From: Hermatobates lingyangjiaoensis
Taxonomy: Eukaryota > Arthropoda > Insecta > Hemiptera > Hermatobatidae
Assembly: GCA_026182355.1 (NCBI GenBank)
Contig: JAPFBL010000117.1
Span: 1,231,501 to 1,295,500 of the forward strand
Length of the DNA stretch: 64,000 nucleotides
Reading direction: 5' to 3'
Shown here piece by piece: positions 10,851-22,739 of the stretch. The stretch's first letter is position 1, and every line of letters begins with the position of its first letter. The notes beneath the pieces were generated by a model that searched no databases, was not told the origin of the DNA, and was given only the letters and a program-made list of their open reading frames with translations. A program made the position numbers and the translations under genes.

Positions 10851-11475
10851 GCGATCCGTGCTGAAAGATGGATGATACAGGCATTACTGTATTATGAATG
10901 GATCCTCAAGGGTACCAGGTGACCTTTTTGAGTAAATAGCCTTACTTCGGGATGCGGTGCTCTGCCGGAGCGGACAAAATACCACTGATAGAGCTTCAGG
11001 GATTTTCCCCTGTAAGGAGAAAGAAATCTGGAGACTATCTTCCGGAAGCGCATACGGTCCAAAAGCGCTAACATGTGGAAGCCAACCTCCCACAAATGCA
11101 CCTGAAGACCCGGAGAAGGAAAAAGGAAGTTACTTTCTCCTGAAACATAGAAAGCCTGAATGGGTATTATCAGTGATGGTTTGTGCAAATTCTGCAATGA
11201 AGAGAAATAAACACCATTTCACCTGCTGACTAACTGTAAGGCAACTTTGCTTCACAGATGTAAGTGCTTTGGGACACTCAACAAAACTATAGAAAAACTT
11301 TTACCACTGGAACCAGCAAAAGTGCTCTTGGAGGCGTTGAAACTAACTGCTGGGGCATTTTAGTACAGAAGGGGGGAAGTACAAAAGTTTTTTTTTTTAA
11401 GACGCAGTGTTATAGTCACCCTCAAATAATAATAATAAGAACCACTGCTTTAAAACTAAAGTAGTTCAGAAGGTG
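10850..11475 (+). pseudogene. R1/LOA-type LINE 3' end, degenerate
   Basis: The middle section encodes ..SGSAYGPKALTCGSQPP.., resembling the end of a LINE RNase H domain and linker (family ADELARKGS...GPEP). The next section, in another frame, is DGLCKFCNEEK-stop-TPFHLL, then CKATLLHRCK and FGTLNKTIEKLLPL, then VLLEALKLTAG. This is the Cys-Cys-His-Cys end region of R1/LOA-type LINE proteins. An in-frame stop within the Cys-rich motif and frame changes show it is dead. The 3' region matches 52742-53085 (- strand), including GGGACACTCAACAAAACTA and GACGCAGTG near the 3' end. Clade assignment rests on motif similarity alone. Confidence 0.6.
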
Positions 11476-11479
11476 CAGA

Positions 11480-12220
11480 GACGAGCTACCACAGCCCTAC
11501 TGAACTGTAGAAAGATTACATTGATCTTTGCAGATGTATTAACATAACAACACCAACACAACCTTCAGAATTTAAGATCACAGTATTAATTTTTATTATA
11601 CTCGTAACATCCTACGCTTATGAAATCTATTTTCTCTTCACCTACGTCCCATTGTTTGATAAAAATGAGGTATTTCATTCAATAATTAAAAATATTTCAA
11701 TAAAGATTCTTTACTGTTAACCTCATTTCATAAGGAATCAATATTTTGTTCACTTCCATATAAAATCACAGAATTTCTATAAAAAATCAGTTGTATTAAT
11801 AATACAACTCCAAGCAAAAAAAAAATCCATTATATATAAGAACGAGTTTAGACCATCAGAACAAGAATTGAATGGTTTTGGATGAAGATACTCTACGATC
11901 GACTACCTTCACTGCATGTATTACTTTATGGTAAAGATGAGAGAATATTAAAAAAGCTTATCCTGTATAGACAAACATTGACAAAACGATTATTAATTCC
12001 GTCGACATCGGCACTTAAAAAGTCAGTCAATAGTTGTGTTTAATAAAAAATCATCCTGATTTTAAAAAAATAATTATTGGGCAAGCACTGCAAAAAAAAA
12101 CAGGTACACACAATGGGAATGATTTGTTTCTAGTGTAATTAAAATCTTTATCATAAGAGATATATTAAAATTAGAGAAGGGTAACTATGGGATCAGGATA
12201 AATGCCGTTTCTTTGGCTAA
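11480..12220. other. AT-rich sequence, no gene seen
   Basis: No coding signal. A short inverted repeat (GTTGTATTAATAATACAAC) lies near 11790-11808. Confidence 0.45.
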
Positions 12221-12223
12221 TAT

Positions 12224-12254
12224 CGACCAACGACCAACGACCAACGACCAACGA
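12224..12254. repeat. CGACCAA tandem repeat, four units
   Basis: Four consecutive 7-base units CGACCAA followed by a partial fifth. It stands out as a GC-richer short tandem in AT-rich sequence. Confidence 0.85.
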
Positions 12255-12489
12255 ATATAACCGCGCACTATAGTGCACGTCGTAACTAGCAGTTCCAGAC
12301 CAGAGGCCTTCTACTGCTTGATTACTGTGCTACTATAACATGGACTGCCAGTAATTCATGTCCGATATTAAGTTAGTCTGTACAGTAATGATGTTGTATT
12401 CGCGGTCATGTGGTCTTGTTAGTCATAGTTTTTAATGCTTACGTAAGAGCTGGAAAGGTAGTCAGATAGTCACTGGATGAAGTAATTAT

Positions 12490-12810
12490 TCAGTGAGGTT
12501 GAGGAAGGTTGGCGACAGGATTTAGAGTTTGTACAAGGAAATTTGGATGAGTAGGTAGTTTCTTGTCTTCATTGGTAGTAAGTCGGGTGATGTAGCTATC
12601 TATGGATTCCATTTTCAAATCATGGTGAATATCAACATTACGGGCGTACCAAGGAGCTCTGGCTATAAGGCGGGCACACTTATTTTGAACAATCTGGATA
12701 CACGCCTTGTTCGTTGTTGGCAAATATAGGTTTGTGGAAGAAGTAGTTCTTTCCTTAGAGTAAATATCAAAACTATCAATACTAATGCTTTTAGGACACA
12801 GCAAAAGCAA
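12490..12810 (-). pseudogene. Jockey-like LINE reverse transcriptase C-terminal remnant
   Basis: An open frame of 106 codons on - contains VQNKCARLIARAPWY, then ARNVDIHHDL, and ends in HPNFLVQ. This matches the conserved region after the RT domain of jockey-clade LINE proteins (NK.LR.I..APWY.RN..IH.DL, then HPN.L). The upstream RT is not continuous with it. The piece is 5'-truncated and the Met start is not biological. Confidence 0.65.
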
Positions 12811-13019
12811 AGCAGTGCACTTTTATGATAAATAAAGACAACAAATGTAGAGAGATTGTAAGGTATCTAAGTAAATCTGCGAGTTCTAATTTATAGTCAT
12901 AGTTCTTGTTTTAATGGCCTCTTACATCTATGTTTATAATTTTTAATGTTTAATAAGGACTGTTTATGTTGTATTTATATCCAAGTCTTTCTTCTTCACC
13001 CATCATTCCCCAATTTGAG

Positions 13020-13190
13020 AGTATGCTGCATAAAATTGAATGGTATCAAGCATTCCTCTGCTTACAATAACAAGGTCATCTGCATACCTCTCCCTATCGA
13101 AACATTGATTTATTTAGAGCATCCCGGAGCCTATCCACAACTAGTCGTCACAATAGAGGCTACCGTACACCTTTCTACAGGCATTTTCCA
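13020..13190 (-). pseudogene. R1/LOA-type LINE reverse transcriptase palm fragment
   Basis: On -, the frame around 13160-13105 gives PLL-stop-RLVVDRLRDALNKSMF, matching the family motif SPLLW.LVVDRLL..LN. After a frameshift, YADDLVIVSRG appears, with the catalytic YADD encoded at 13086-13075. The Trp of the LLW motif has become a stop (TGG to TGA). The fragment differs in type from the jockey-like piece beside it, so two elements probably abut here. A + strand open frame over the same bases is a shadow. Confidence 0.6.
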
Positions 13191-13199
13191 GTGATCACA

Positions 13200-14590
13200 A
13201 ATTCAGTTATGCAAGATCATACAATAACATTAAATATTACTGCTTTAGATTATTGTAATCTATTCAATAGGACTTGAATTAAAACATCTGAAAGTTAGTC
13301 ACGATTTAGTGAATTTGAAGGCGTGGCACCAATTGCTCCTTAACCAAAAAGGAAAAAGAAATGATTCCTTTACAATGTAAGTTATTTTCTATTTTCTTAG
13401 CGAATGTTTTTGGAACTAACTCTGTTTAATTTTCGTTCAGACAGGTTTATTTACCTCTTAGTATGTTGGCTATGGACAAACAATTTCATACTGTTTCAGA
13501 TAAAACAGTATAGCTGTTATTTTTAGCGTAATATTACTCTTTCAATAATTGAAATCATCACAAATTTGCAGTGAGACAATACCTATTGCAAAATTTTAAG
13601 TTTATTACATCACAGGTGAGGCGGTTTATAATAAATGGCCACTTTTTGATAAGGAATAAAAAAAAAACTTTCTGAACAATGGCGTTTTTAAACTCACCAG
13701 AAACCATATACTTGTCATTAGGATTTCTTAAAGCAATCAATTCGTTACATAACATTTTTTATGACTGAGAAACATAATAAAGTATACGGTTCATTTCCTT
13801 TATTTTTATAGCTTAAAATGAAATCTTTTTAGAAATTATATTAACTCATGAAAAATCTTGAATGTCCGTTTATCAATATTTAAATAGGAATTCATTTTAA
13901 CTCAATTCTATTAAGAAATTCATAATCGATGTAAACAAATCGCACATATAGAATATTTTTTTCTGTTGTCCTAAGTTAAGTGTTCAGTACTAGAGCTATA
14001 TTACCTTTTGTTGTTATTAAAATTTTGTCAAATTTGGGGTACTCAACATTTCTTTAAACCTTTTCATAATATAATTTTATGTAGATTTTTATAATATATT
14101 TTTATTTTTACAGTAAGATGTTTAGCGTAAAAGAAAACATTTTCCATAAAAAATGTATCTCATAACGCTCCATTTGTGGCTTCAAAAAGAATGTATTCAT
14201 CTCATCCAAACAAACGGTTCTATTTTTGAGTATATTTCTAATTTCTTCATGAAGAAATGAAATATTTTACTTGTAGTTAAGTAAAACAAAATAAATCTGT
14301 AATAATCCTTTTATTCATACTATTACATTATTAGTAGGAATAACAAAAATAATATTTTTAGTGGTTTTATTCATTTTTTTATAACTGCTGAAATAACTAA
14401 ACATATTCCTAAGAAATGTTCTTTTCTTGTGCTGATTTTAATCATAACATTGTATTAGAGAACATTACTCCGGAAAACCATCACGTAGAATCGCAACTAA
14501 CTGTTGTTAGTTACTGAATAGTATAAAACATGCGGGATTTTTGAGGGAAAATTATTAAGGTGATAATCGCTATATTGGTTATAAAAAGTT
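13200..14590. other. AT-rich sequence, no gene recognised
   Basis: A 65-codon - strand frame at 13558-13755 and its surroundings show no domain. Nothing else is supported. Confidence 0.4.
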
Positions 14591-15080
14591 AAAAATTAAT
14601 ACGGTGGCAGTTGAAATGAAGTATTATTGGTCAATTTATTATTGCCAAGTATTTGCCGCAAAGTCAATACTGTTATATTCGCAAGGCATTGTAGGTAACG
14701 GAGGGTGCTTGTTAGGTGATCACGGGGAGTGCGACAACGGGGTTCCCTGCACCCTCCACAATTGAGTCGGGAAGAACACGCAACACCTACCAAATCAAAT
14801 TAGACACGAGTCTACCCTAGCATCAATGGGTCAATTACGAACAATGCCGGGCGTTATCCCATTTTCCAGTTGGTCTGAGAATCATTTAATCACAATAGAC
14901 TGGAGGGACTCTTGTCACATTCTACCCTAACGATGAATCACGAAGCATCTGGTCACGCCATTAAAACCGTAGCTTAAGCAATTTGATCATTGATTAGATC
15001 TGATTTGCAAGTACATCAATCAAATTATTTGATACACGAGTGGTCAGCGCTATTTATAACCTTGCACTCCATTTTTCATT
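14590..15080. other. GC-richer island with TATA-like box
   Basis: A stretch of clearly higher GC (14680-14990), with several CG dinucleotides, ends near a TATTTATAA box at about 15051. No coding exon follows that can be defended. It could be a promoter region or an unrecognised repeat. A 65-codon - strand frame (14596-14793) is not convincing. Confidence 0.3.
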
Positions 15081-15089
15081 AAATATAAA

Positions 15090-15600
15090 TCGATAACATT
15101 GGGTTTTTACCAGTACGTAAAACTTTATTATGATTCCTTGATTGATATACTCTCCTGAGATGTTATTAAAAGTAAAATTAAATACAAATTTTATTACATA
15201 AATGTTTCTTATTTTCAATCAGCAAAAAAAAGAATAAATTATACATTTGAAGGAATATATTTAGCTACCTCAGACCATTTTGCCGTAAACACTATTCAAA
15301 TAACGGTAATGTTGATAACTATTACTTGTATATGATGTAAGCTCTAACAAATGTGAGCACAAAAATTTTTCTTCGTTTTATTACACTTTTAGTATAAGCT
15401 CATGAAAATATTTTGTTCAATATAAATAAGCTAAATCACGTTACATTATCTCTAAATTTACAATTATATTATAATATTCTTTCAAAAATGAAAAAAAATT
15501 ATATTATAAACTCCATAATTCTGTTTTTTTTTAACTAAGGTAGAGATAGAAGGGTTTGTTTAATAGCCATTTTATTTAGGTAAATATAAATACCAATATA
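15090..15600. other. AT-rich sequence, no gene seen
   Basis: Very AT-rich. No open frame, RNA gene or repeat is recognised. Confidence 0.4.
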
Positions 15601-15644
15601 TATATATAACAGATTCAATAATATATCGACCGTTTGATAGAATA

Positions 15645-15974
15645 GGTGTGTTCTCTAATAGGGGTTCGGTCAATTTTCCAGAATAAAAAATTAAACTCTC
15701 GTTGCCAACGTTTCGGTTTTATTTCAAACCTTTTTCATAGGCAGAAGTAAGAATTTTTTAACTAAGAAAATGAAATTTACATTATTTAAAGGAACAACAA
15801 TGTTAACCAGACAAACATTGTTGTTCCTTTAAATAATGTAAATTTCATTTTCTTAGTTAAAAAATTCTTACTTCTGCCTGTGAAAAAGGTTTTTAATAAA
15901 ACCGAAACGTTGGCAACGAGAGTTTGATTTTTTATCCTGGAAAATTGACCGAACCCCGATTAGAGAACACACCT
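15645..15974. repeat. Snap-back element, family B
   Basis: Near-perfect inverted repeat: left arm 15645-15804, right arm 15814-15974, loop 9 bases. Each arm carries the block GAACCCCGATTAGAGAACAC (or its complement), GAAACGTTGGCAACGAG, stem GGTTTT/AAAACC and a short core region. Fragments of the same family lie at 5787-5905 and 39095-39365. The element is flanked on the left by (TA)n at 15597-15608. The CGAAACGT(T/C)GG block is typical of Penelope-like terminal repeats. Confidence 0.7.
15875..15916 (+). ncRNA. Decayed hammerhead-like motif (family B)
   Basis: Stem II (GGTTTT/AAAACC, loop TAAT), GAA, the self-complementary ACGT and the site base T are intact. The CTGATGA core reads CTG-TGA here. 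The other arm and the 39.1-kb copy read CT-ATGA. Each copy lacks a different single base, so an ancestral CTGATGA is the simplest explanation. Stem I pairing is poor. Confidence 0.4.
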
Positions 15975-15984
15975 ATATATAACT

Positions 15985-16425
15985 ATCAAACATGGTGTTA
16001 ATTTTTGGTTGTAATATGCATTCGAGTTTATTGAAATATGTTCTATGAATTTCGATTCATAAAGTATACTAAGTATAACTATTTACTAATGGAAGAAAAG
16101 CAGAAAAATATTTTCATATTGGCTTAGAGTACCAAAACTAAAGGTAAATCATAGTTTCTCAAGAAAATTTATCAATATTTCAAATTGGATTGAAATTTGT
16201 CAAATACAGTGATATACACTACTCTGAATATTATTATGTGCAAAAAATAATATTTGGACATATCTTGTAATACTGAAAGCACCATTTGAAATAATTCTTT
16301 ATATTGTTTTGGTATTATATGTTAAATTTAGTGTAATTTCATTTTTAATTAACAATAATATAAAACGAAGTATAGGTAAAACTTCTTTTTGATAAAAAAA
16401 AAATCATTACTTATTTATTTTTCAT
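15985..16425. other. AT-rich sequence, no gene seen
   Basis: No coding or repeat signal is recognised. Confidence 0.4.
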
Positions 16426-16429
16426 TTAG

Positions 16430-16690
16430 TCAGTTCATATTTTATTGTTTTAATATTTACATTGCTTTTAAGTTTTTTCTTTATTTATTTTTGTTATTTA
16501 TTTAGTTTCTTCTCGCCTTTCTCTATGTAAATTGGCTACACTGATTCAGTATCTCTTAAAGGAGATAGACTTCAGTCTTCGATAGCCTTCAGAGTGGCTA
16601 CCTGATGACGACGTAATTAAAATATATAAAAGAGTTCGTGTGTTAAGTAGAACATAGTTCTTCTGTGAGTTTAAGTATATGCCAACAGTT
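16430..16690 (+). repeat. Penelope-like element 3'-end remnant (probable)
   Basis: T-rich region followed by GGAGATAGACTTCAG, CTACCTGATGACGACG and TGTGAGTTTAAGT. This T-rich run, then a CTGATGACG core and a GTAAGTGTG-like block, mirrors 22740-23340 and 38900-39040, but it is too diverged to place in those families. The hammerhead-like half after the core is not recoverable. Confidence 0.35.
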
Positions 16691-16699
16691 CAAAAACAT

Positions 16700-18010
16700 T
16701 GAACCATTTGATATATAAATAGAATTAATGAAACGAAATGCTGGTCACCTCTTTCCATTTGTTTCCCCAAATCATTTTCAAAAAAAATAATAACTCACTA
16801 TACTTAAAAACTAGCAGTCAAAGCAAAAAGAAATAATGTTTTTTTATGCAATCTTAAAAGTAAATTCATTAAAAGCAAGAATACACACGGCCAATAAATA
16901 ACAAATAACACTCAAACCATAAGGACTTAACACGCACGTATAAACACTATTTATATTTACTATTATATTTCGATTATTAATGAAAGTGTATCTTTATTAA
17001 TAAGAAATATATCAAATGAATTTTATTTTGTTCATCTTCTACTTTATTTGTAATATTTGTCTCATCAAAATCAAATGTGTATCCTTCATCCAATGCATGA
17101 TAGACTAATTCTCTATGATACTTTAAATTATAGAACATTCCTTCATATTATAAAACAATAGTGCAACTTTCTATTTGTTATAAAATGTTTTCAACAAATC
17201 TTTCATTAAAATATTTTTCTGTAAAGTTTTTTGATTGATTACAATATATTTCCTATGTTCTGTCTGTTCCCTCAAATTCATAACCATGTTATTGTGGTAA
17301 ATGAATGAATTAATTAATTAAATAAAATGACGAATGAATGAAATGAAATGAATTAATGAGTGAGACAATCATTTATTTAGGGCTTTGCTCGGAATATACA
17401 TTGCGGGCGTAGGAGTACAAAGAAGACTCGGTCTCCCCAACTGGGCTTATTCGCCCATTTGATTCGCAAATATTTGAAACCCTACATCTGAATATTTTAG
17501 TCAAACCCACTTAGAATTTTAACTGAAGCTAACTAACTTTAATGATACAATAATATCTAATATTTGAATGCTATGCAGTAATAATAGTAGTACTAAAATA
17601 TATAAAAGAATAAAATAAAAACGAATAAAAAACAGAATAGAATAATATGATTAGTATTACTATAGTTATAATGACATTAATATTGATTCTTCTGAGGAAC
17701 AAATGACCTGCACAGCTGACGGACAGGCGATTCCGTCGCCCTGATCGCATCCACATGAACACATAGACTTTTCAGCTGCCTCATGAAATTCTCCTCAATA
17801 CCTGCTCTCCTATATGAGGATATAGAAGTAAAAACTTGAGGGGTGGGGGGGGGGGGGTAACATACCTGAATTATCCAATTAAAAACTGTAGGTATTATAT
17901 TTAATTCTTAACTCATTAGATTTCTTTCGGATTGCATATTTTACATATCTCAGAATTATTAGATCTTTTATAATATAATGTTGTTAAGTTAATAGATTAT
18001 AGTTTCATAT
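16700..18010. other. AT-rich sequence with GC-richer patch and G-run
   Basis: A GC-richer patch at 17375-17465 and another at 17695-17800 look like unidentified repeat fragments. A poly-G tract (17840-17857, one T interruption) could form a G-quadruplex or be a mutational slippage site. The 63-codon - frame at 17571-17762 is not supported. Confidence 0.4.
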
Positions 18011-18020
18011 TAATTGATTA

Positions 18021-18350
18021 GGTTAGGTTAGGTTGCAGTGGCAGTCCCACAAGGGAACACACGTAGGCCAAGCATTGGCCCTTTGTGATACCACACAATG
18101 AAGATTGATTCTACAGTGGAAGTCCTAAATTTTGCATAACTCAAATGTATTTACAGTGGGGATCTTTAATGAGTACCTGACATCGTACAGGATCGGGACC
18201 GACGGTTTAACGTCCTTCTCCGAGGGACGACGTGCTCAGATTTATTCACCTCCCGCGTGAATAAATCGAGGGCCAGGTGAGGATTGATCACCCGGTCCTA
18301 TCAGTCCAGAGGTGAGCATGTAACCACTGAGCTAGCCTGGCCCCCATATC
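18021..18350 (-). mobile_element. tRNA-derived SINE, near full length
   Basis: Read on -, the head has box A TAGCTCAGTGG (complement at 18324-18334) and a box B-like GGTGATCAATCC (complement at 18281-18292), with spacing suited to an RNA polymerase III promoter. The body runs to GGGCCAATGCTTGG and CCACTGCAACC and ends in CCTAA units (TTAGG on +). A probable target duplication flanks it: AATTGATTA (18012-18020) and AACTGATTA (18351-18359), one mismatch. A diverged copy lies at 29230-29541. Confidence 0.75.
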
Positions 18351-18359
18351 AACTGATTA

Positions 18360-21300
18360 CTTGCTTGTGAAAAAAATATCGAAGTTGTATAAGTGTTAAA
18401 GTTAAAACTAACAGACCGAACTTTGAACAGTCTGGCATGAAAATCTTGTAAGCTACAAACGTATTGAGATATTTTTCACTGAAAACGTCTACCAAGTGGC
18501 GGACTGTTAACATTCACCGATGGTCATATCATGGACAGTGTGACATATGATTTGGAACACGAACTTACTGCACTATAAGGCACATTGGCGATTTATACAA
18601 GTGCTAACTGTATATGTCAGGTTATGGTAGAATGATTTGGTGATACATCTACCTTTCCACAGTAACGTCATGTGATAAAACCAAATCAGTTGACATCTGT
18701 CGTCATTCCAGCTGCTGAGGGAAAAGGTGAAACCGGCACACAAACTTAGTTTAAAACAGTTGCATAATTTAGATTATTTTTATTAGTTGAGTCCACGAAA
18801 GATTCAATTACAACTATCCTTATATGAGAAAATGTGAAAACCTTTTAAAATATGAAGCCAAATTTAAATACAGTTATAAAGTTTAGAGAAATACTTTTAT
18901 AATGGTATCTGAAACATTGATACCTGAAAAAAAGGTAGCAGAGGAAAATGTGATCTGTTTAAATATTAATAATTTAAATTTAAATAGATTAAATAATAGT
19001 AAATAAATAATAAATAAATAATAAATAATTAAATAAATAATAAATAATAATAAATAATAAATAAAATAGAATATATTAAATAATAATAAAAAAAATTAAA
19101 ACAATCTAAAGAAATTTACAAATTATAATGAATAGAATTTCAATAATGTGATGATAGAAGATGAATAAATATTTTGTAGTTGTGATTGTTCGAGTAAATA
19201 CCATTTTTAAATGTATTTTAGATCGAGTAAGAAAGTGAGTAAGAAAAGAGATAAATTCCTAATCTATAAGAGTAGAAATGACCAAAAAAGATAAAGAAAA
19301 ACATGTTATTCAGAATGAATTTAGTATTGAGTATGAATTTAATAGAGTGAGTATTAAAAATATTGAGTTATTTACTGATAATATAAAGCACTGAAATCCT
19401 TACTGTAGTCTATGACAGTATATAATATTGTACGATATGTTGATATTATGTTTTCTTCAAGTATTATTGAGTGCAGCCCACTCCAGAGTTTACTTTTACT
19501 TCAACTATCTATTGTAATTGTTTTCAAAAAGTATTAATTCAGAGCACATTCAATACACAGTAAAGAGTCAGTTTATTTAATCAGAAATACCATAATAAGC
19601 CGATTTAACTGAACAATGAAACGAATGATCAAAACAGGAACAAAAATAGTAATGCTATCAAGAAATGTTATTTGTTATCAATAAACGATAATCTCTTACG
19701 CTGTTCATCTTTGTCTCATGGGCTTGATATGAGTAAAAAACTAACTAATTAACAATTAAAGGTAAACTTTAATTACTGTGCATAAATAATTACTAAGAAT
19801 ATATATGAATTAAATTACTTCGATATGCAGGTAGCACTCTGGAATTAAATGCTTCTGGCTTGCAAATGTTTTTCAAACTGCCAAGTAACCAATATATATT
19901 TGCAGACCTAAAATTCCTTTTCAGAGCTACATTATTTTTATACGGTAACTTCAATAATACAGTAATTAATAGTTCCACTTAGTTACCGAATTTTTTTTTC
20001 ATTTCAGACAAATCAGTTGTTATTATACATTTCACTAAAATTTCTATCAAAACAGTCATGATGTTTGTGTCTATTTAAGAGAAAGTAAATCGTGAAAATG
20101 TTTGGTGAAAATAATGACTTATTTCAATGTGTAAGAGGTTTTTGAGTTTCAAAATATCCAATTTTATATTTTCTTATCTCCCAACAAAGCGACTTCCACC
20201 CTCTTTTTGAATATATTACTTTTTTTAATTCATTTGATATGACGGATAGATACGTATTTTTTTTTACTATTTTAAAATGAAATTCAAAATCTAAGTAAAT
20301 ATATCTTGAAAAGTGTATTAAAATATCTGTGCTCATTTACTTAAAGAAATCAGTACATTTTCAGTTTGATTTTTATTAATCAGTCAGTGTTACATACAAG
20401 ATGAATTGAAATGCATTTAGTAGTTCGTTAGAGCGATATAAAAGTAATGAATATTATATATAAAGAGCGTTCTCTATGAGAAATCTGCACAGGGTTTTTC
20501 AACAATACAAACCTGCTCCTAGATATGAGTATCAACTTTTCAATTACAAATATTTTATCAAAGGAATATTCCATTACATCAAAAAACTTTTAGTAAATAT
20601 TTTGTTTTTTTAATAATGAACTGAATAAATTATTCAACAGAGGAGAAAATAATTTTTTTTCATTCTTCGAGTACTGAAGAAAATAGAAAATAATTTCTCA
20701 TGTTTCTTTTTAAAATCAGTTCAAATAACATAAGTTGCTTTGCAGAATCATTACTTTTATAAGCTTTCAGTAATTCAATATTTTGTTTTATTTTCATCTT
20801 AAATAGATTACTTAGAGGTATTGAAATAAATATTAATACATTTATTGAGATTAATAAATTAACATAAATAACTAGATTTAATATTAACTGTTATATCAAA
20901 AACATCTTGCTTTAAATCGCTGTTCTGGTTATATATGTTCCTATCTAAACTGATCCAAAAAAATGTAACGTATTCAGTACTAAATCTGTACATTCCTTAT
21001 GTGGTACTTCATCATAGACTCATGGAAACATGTGTAAACGAACATTACGTTCTATGAAGTTATACCACTCTTTGGTAAGCAACCCAAGATCTTGATATTT
21101 GACAATCAAACATTAAAATTTTTTGAAATGTACTATTGAACATTCGAAATGGTCATATTCATAATTGTCATGATGTTTAAGTGTCCCAGGAAACTGAAAT
21201 CATCAAATCCCGTTTTGAAAAGGAGAAAATAGTACTGATAGGCTGCAGATCTTCTGGTATACATGCTTGATTGAAATAGACAGCAGCTTCTGAATTGACG

Positions 21301-21370
21301 AACTTATAGCTGATTTCTTCCAGACTTCTGAAACCAGTTTTATTCTTAACGGAGTAGCACAATAGCCTCG
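18360..21370. other. AT-rich sequence, no gene seen; (TAAA)n at 18957-19090
   Basis: Three kilobases of AT-rich sequence. 18957-19090 is an irregular (TAAA)n/(TAAT)n low-complexity tract. Short open frames (19793-19978, 20124-20336, 21177-21362, all -) carry no recognised motif. Confidence 0.45.
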
Positions 21371-21379
21371 CCCTAGGAA

Positions 21380-22090
21380 TCTATTTATAAGCTTCCGGAA
21401 GTAATGATTTATATCACTTTCTATTAGAAATTCGATGAATTCTAAGAGCGAGGGACCTGGGGTTAGATTTCCTAAATTGAGGAAGCTGAGAACTATTAAA
21501 ATTTAGGTATAAATGTGGATTAGAGGGTTCGATATGGAGCAAAGCGATAAAAGTATTATTCTGGAGTGTGACAATTATATCAAGAAAGGTAACAGTTTCA
21601 CTGGAGGTAGTGTCAATAAAAGAAATTGAAGAGCAGAATTTTTGTAAGTGGTCAATGAAGCAGATAGTTTAGAACTATTATGAGACCAGATAATGAAAAT
21701 AACGTAAAATTAACAGAACAATCAATGAACAGATTGTAAAATAAAGGAAGAAATTCGCAGATAGAGAAGTTGTTTTCAAGATTGGGCATAAAGAGATTAG
21801 CAAGTGATGGAGCCATTCTGGTCATCATAGCAGTTTCTTTTAGTTGAAGGTAGAAGCTTTCATTGGATTTGTAGACATTATGCTTCAGGACAAAGCTGGC
21901 CAAGGTGATGACAAAGTCTGCCAAGGGAAGATGTGGAAGTAACCTGGAGGTAAGGAAATTACGCACGACATCAAAGCCTTCACGGTGGTTTATATTAGTA
22001 TATAGAGAGCCTACATCCATAGTGACAAGAAGAAGTGGTAAGGAAGGGTTTGTGAACATTGGGCAGGGCGTAAAAGATGGGGCAGCGGGG
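21380..22090 (-). pseudogene. Penelope-like element reverse transcriptase, degenerate
   Basis: On -, from 22060 downward, the frame encodes PLLLVTMDVGSLYTNI, then GFDVVRNFL, then FVLKHNVYKSN..FYLQ, then AMMTRMAPSLANLFM. These are hallmarks of Penelope-like RTs: (L)VTMDV.SLYTNI, and GTAMGT.MAPSYANLFM with GT..GT decayed to ET..MT. After a frameshift near 21790, remnants of the F.IWSH and VTFLD motifs and the following I..PSNPHLYLNF region (family KPTDTH.YL.F) continue to about 21385. The catalytic F.DD-type motif is obscured by the frameshift. The protein is dead. Its N-terminal end abuts, head to head, the + strand endonuclease fragment that begins near 22095. Confidence 0.75.
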
Positions 22091-22094
22091 AGTG

Positions 22095-22735
22095 GAATGA
22101 ACCTTATGACTACCTACTTCCTTAGTATCCACAAACTGGGTTCTACCATAAAAGAACTCTTTCCCATTTTGTCATCTTCCCCCTCTACCTCTAGCATCTT
22201 GCCTAAACCTTCTTGCCTGTCTTATAGACGTCCTTTCAACCTCGGTAATCTTTTCTCGTATAGAAATTTGACCACTGCGAGTGATAGTCACTTGACTAAG
22301 GTAGCTCAATTATGTGGACGCCTAGATTTTCACACTTGTCCCATCCTTAAACCAAGTCTCTCTTCTCCTATAATCCCCACAATACAAATTACCCTAGCCT
22401 GTTCCTGACGAATGTTCTTGTACCTTCAAAAACTGTATTTGCCGTTTGGAGTGTACCAAGTGTGATGCGTTCTACGTAGGTCTGGAATTTACCAAGCGTA
22501 GTCTCCGTATAAACGGTCATAGAGCTTCCATCAACAAACGCTCCGATCAACTGTCGCCATCTATGCTAATAACAATGGACTTTTCTTTAATGAAAGTCCA
22601 TGTTACTGTTACAGGTTGCAGATTCTACAACAAGTTCCCCCACATAGTAAAACTGTCACTTTACGAACATCCGAGGAGGCACTTATGTGGTTTTTGAATG
22701 CGCGTTGTAAACCAGGTATAAACTTAAAAAGGTGG
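22095..22735 (+). pseudogene. Penelope-like element linker and GIY-YIG endonuclease, degenerate
   Basis: The first + frame encodes HKLGSTIKELFPILSSSPS, then PKPSCLSYRRPFNLGNLFS, the RT-endonuclease linker of Penelope-like elements (..L..DP.L...F..PP..AYRR..NLRD.L). After a stop at 22406 and a frame change, CTFKNCICRLECTKCDAFYVG, TKRSLRINGHRASIN and later a W-rich end follow. This matches the GIY-YIG nuclease with its C..C zinc residues, YVG in place of YIG, and the R..H catalytic region. The first GIY triplet appears as an I-C substitution. It is inactive by frameshift. Confidence 0.7.
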
Positions 22736-22739
22736 GGAT

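Noticed and set aside
12946..13194. An 82-codon + strand gene
   Set aside because: It is the antisense of a LINE reverse transcriptase fragment with YADD on the - strand.
18018..18033. Interstitial telomere (TTAGG repeats)
   Set aside because: Only three units, and they form the end of a SINE, so this is not a telomeric tract.
21905..22408. A single 167-codon protein-coding gene
   Set aside because: Its first half is the antisense of the Penelope RT. Only the second half is meaningful, as the Penelope linker.
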